Positions 5,875 through 6,682 of a stretch of DNA of 6,682 bases are shown piece after piece (position 1 is the first letter of the stretch; every line of letters begins with the position of its first letter). The position numbers and the translations under genes were made by a program. This DNA comes from Cellvibrionales bacterium UBA4495 (lineage in GTDB: Bacteria; Pseudomonadota; Gammaproteobacteria; Pseudomonadales; Porticoccaceae). The notes under the pieces are model-generated. The model was given only the letters and a program-made list of their open reading frames with translations, was not told the DNA's origin and ran no database searches. The DNA lies in the NCBI GenBank assembly GCA_002388905.1, contig DGNJ01000085.1:18827-25508 (forward strand). The letters run 5' to 3'.

Positions 5875-5880
5875 TAGGAT
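5875..5880 (+). promoter_or_regulatory. Probable -10 element of the PhoB-dependent pstS promoter
   Basis: TAGGAT matches TATAAT at four positions and lies 10 nt after the last Pho repeat, as in other PhoB-activated promoters. There is no independent -35 at 17 nt spacing, consistent with dependence on PhoB. The leader to the GTG start would be about 27 nt. Confidence 0.55.
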
Positions 5881-5903
5881 GGTCCCGGATACATCAATCC
5901 ATC

Positions 5904-5908
5904 GGAGG
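5904..5908 (+). promoter_or_regulatory. Ribosome binding site GGAGG that decides the pstS GTG start
   Basis: GGAGG lies 5 nt before GTG 5914. It is 17 nt from the in-frame ATG at 5926, which is too far. The GTG start also gives the signal peptide its expected lysine-rich N-terminus (MKKSMK). Confidence 0.85.
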
Positions 5909-5913
5909 TAAGC

Positions 5914-6682
5914 GTGAAAAAATCCATGAAAGCATTACTGGTCGGCGCCGCGGCGACAGTCGCCCTGTCCGGCGGCCAGGCGCTGGCCCAGGGCCGCGAC
6001 TACATCAGCATCGTCGGCTCGTCGACGGTCTACCCTTTCGCCACCGTCGTTGCCGAGCGTTTCGGCAAGGCCACCAAATACCCGACACCGAAAATCGAAT
6101 CCACCGGTTCCGGCGGCGGCCTGAAGCTGTTCTGCGCCGGTGTCGGCACCGACCATCCGGACATTACCAATTCCTCGCGGCGCATGAAAAAGTCCGAATT
6201 CGAGATGTGCCAGGGGAACGGCGTCGAGGACATCACGGAAGTCCTGATCGGCTACGATGGCATCGTGCTTGCCAATGCGGTTGAGGCCGAGCAACTGGAA
6301 TTGTCCAGGCGGGATATCTTCCTGGCCCTGGCCAAGCGGGTCCCCAACCCTGACGGGTCCGACACCCTGGTCAAGAACCCCTACAAAACCTGGCAGGACG
6401 TCAACCCCAGCCTGCCCGATAACGAGATCGAAGTCCTGGGTCCTCCCCCCACTTCCGGTACCCGCGATGCCTTTGCCGAACTGGCCCTGGAAGGCGGCTG
6501 CAAGACCTTTGATTTCATCAAGGCCATGAAGGACGAGGACAAGGGCACTTATAAGGAAGTCTGCCACACCATCCGCGAGGACGGTCATTATGTGGAGGCC
6601 GGCGAGAACGACAACCTGATCGTCCAGAAGCTCGAGGCGAACCCGAAGGCCCTGGGGGTCTTCGGCTTCAGCTTCCTCGACC
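5914..6682 (+). CDS. pstS: PstS phosphate ABC transporter substrate-binding protein (C-terminus beyond the window)
   Basis: The first 256 residues are present and the frame is open to the right edge. PstS binds inorganic phosphate in the periplasm with high affinity and delivers it to PstCAB. A Sec signal peptide is clear: MKKSMK, a hydrophobic core, then ALA before Gln26 as the likely cleavage point. Phosphate-pocket motifs are VGSSTVYPF (34-42), ESTGSGGG (62-69), DITNSSRR (83-90), GYDG (113-116) and PTSGTRDAF (179-187). This segment pattern resembles the Pseudomonas/Marinobacter-type PstS more than E. coli PstS. Four cysteines in the mature part (74, 99, 196, 217) could form disulfides. The GTG start is fixed by GGAGG 5 nt upstream, and two Pho boxes precede the gene. 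The pstCAB and phoU genes would be expected to the right. Confidence 0.95.
   Translation, partial: MKKSMKALLVGAAATVALSGGQALAQGRDYISIVGSSTVYPFATVVAERFGKATKYPTPKIESTGSGGGLKLFCAGVGTDHPDITNSSRRMKKSEFEMCQGNGVEDITEVLIGYDGIVLANAVEAEQLELSRRDIFLALAKRVPNPDGSDTLVKNPYKTWQDVNPSLPDNEIEVLGPPPTSGTRDAFAELALEGGCKTFDFIKAMKDEDKGTYKEVCHTIREDGHYVEAGENDNLIVQKLEANPKALGVFGFSFLD

Noticed and set aside
5935..6588. A 217-codon minus-strand open frame within pstS
   Set aside because: It is antisense to a PstS reading frame with intact signal peptide and phosphate-pocket motifs, and shows no homology pattern of its own.

Overview
The window is ordinary, densely packed, GC-rich bacterial chromosome, most likely from a gammaproteobacterium. 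The clues are a GrxA-type glutaredoxin, a YciA-type thioesterase, a LapA (YciS-like) membrane protein and a Pseudomonas/Marinobacter-like PstS behind consensus Pho boxes. The genus cannot be fixed from this sequence alone. I see no mobile element, CRISPR array, rRNA or tRNA.

Layout. (1) Positions 1-1748, minus strand: a compact likely operon in the order DUF2254 membrane protein, LapA-like two-helix membrane protein, and the start of a class I glutamine amidotransferase that runs off the left edge. (2) Positions 1749-1883: a divergent intergenic region. (3) Positions 1884-3020, plus strand: a TRAM-domain, Fe-S-cluster RNA (uracil-5-)-methyltransferase of the RumA/RlmD superfamily with all catalytic motifs intact. 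(4) Positions 3121-3360, plus strand: a GrxA-like glutaredoxin with a CGFC active site, preceded by about 100 nt of AT-rich DNA with repeated ATAG motifs. A strong hairpin terminator separates it from the convergent gene to the right. (5) Positions 3410-5740, minus strand: a tightly coupled operon of TRAP small permease (DctQ type), TRAP large permease (DctM type) and a YciA-like acyl-CoA thioesterase that starts with TTG. No substrate-binding (P) subunit is present in the window. (6) Positions 5741-5913: a divergent regulatory region with a TATAAT -10 for the TRAP operon and four 7-bp Pho-box repeats on an 11-bp period for the other side. (7) Positions 5914-6682, plus strand: pstS, the periplasmic phosphate-binding protein, starting with GTG and running off the right edge.

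The best-supported regulatory observation is the double Pho box, which places pstS under phosphate starvation control by PhoB. The TRAP permeases would import an organic acid when paired with a binding protein encoded elsewhere; their subtype resembles the 2-oxoacid/mannitol/chloroaromatic group. I found no convincing previously undescribed system. The items most worth checking are the orphan TRAP QM pair coupled to a thioesterase, the DUF2254-LapA-amidotransferase operon, the variant Fe-S motif in the methyltransferase, and the repeats upstream of the glutaredoxin.
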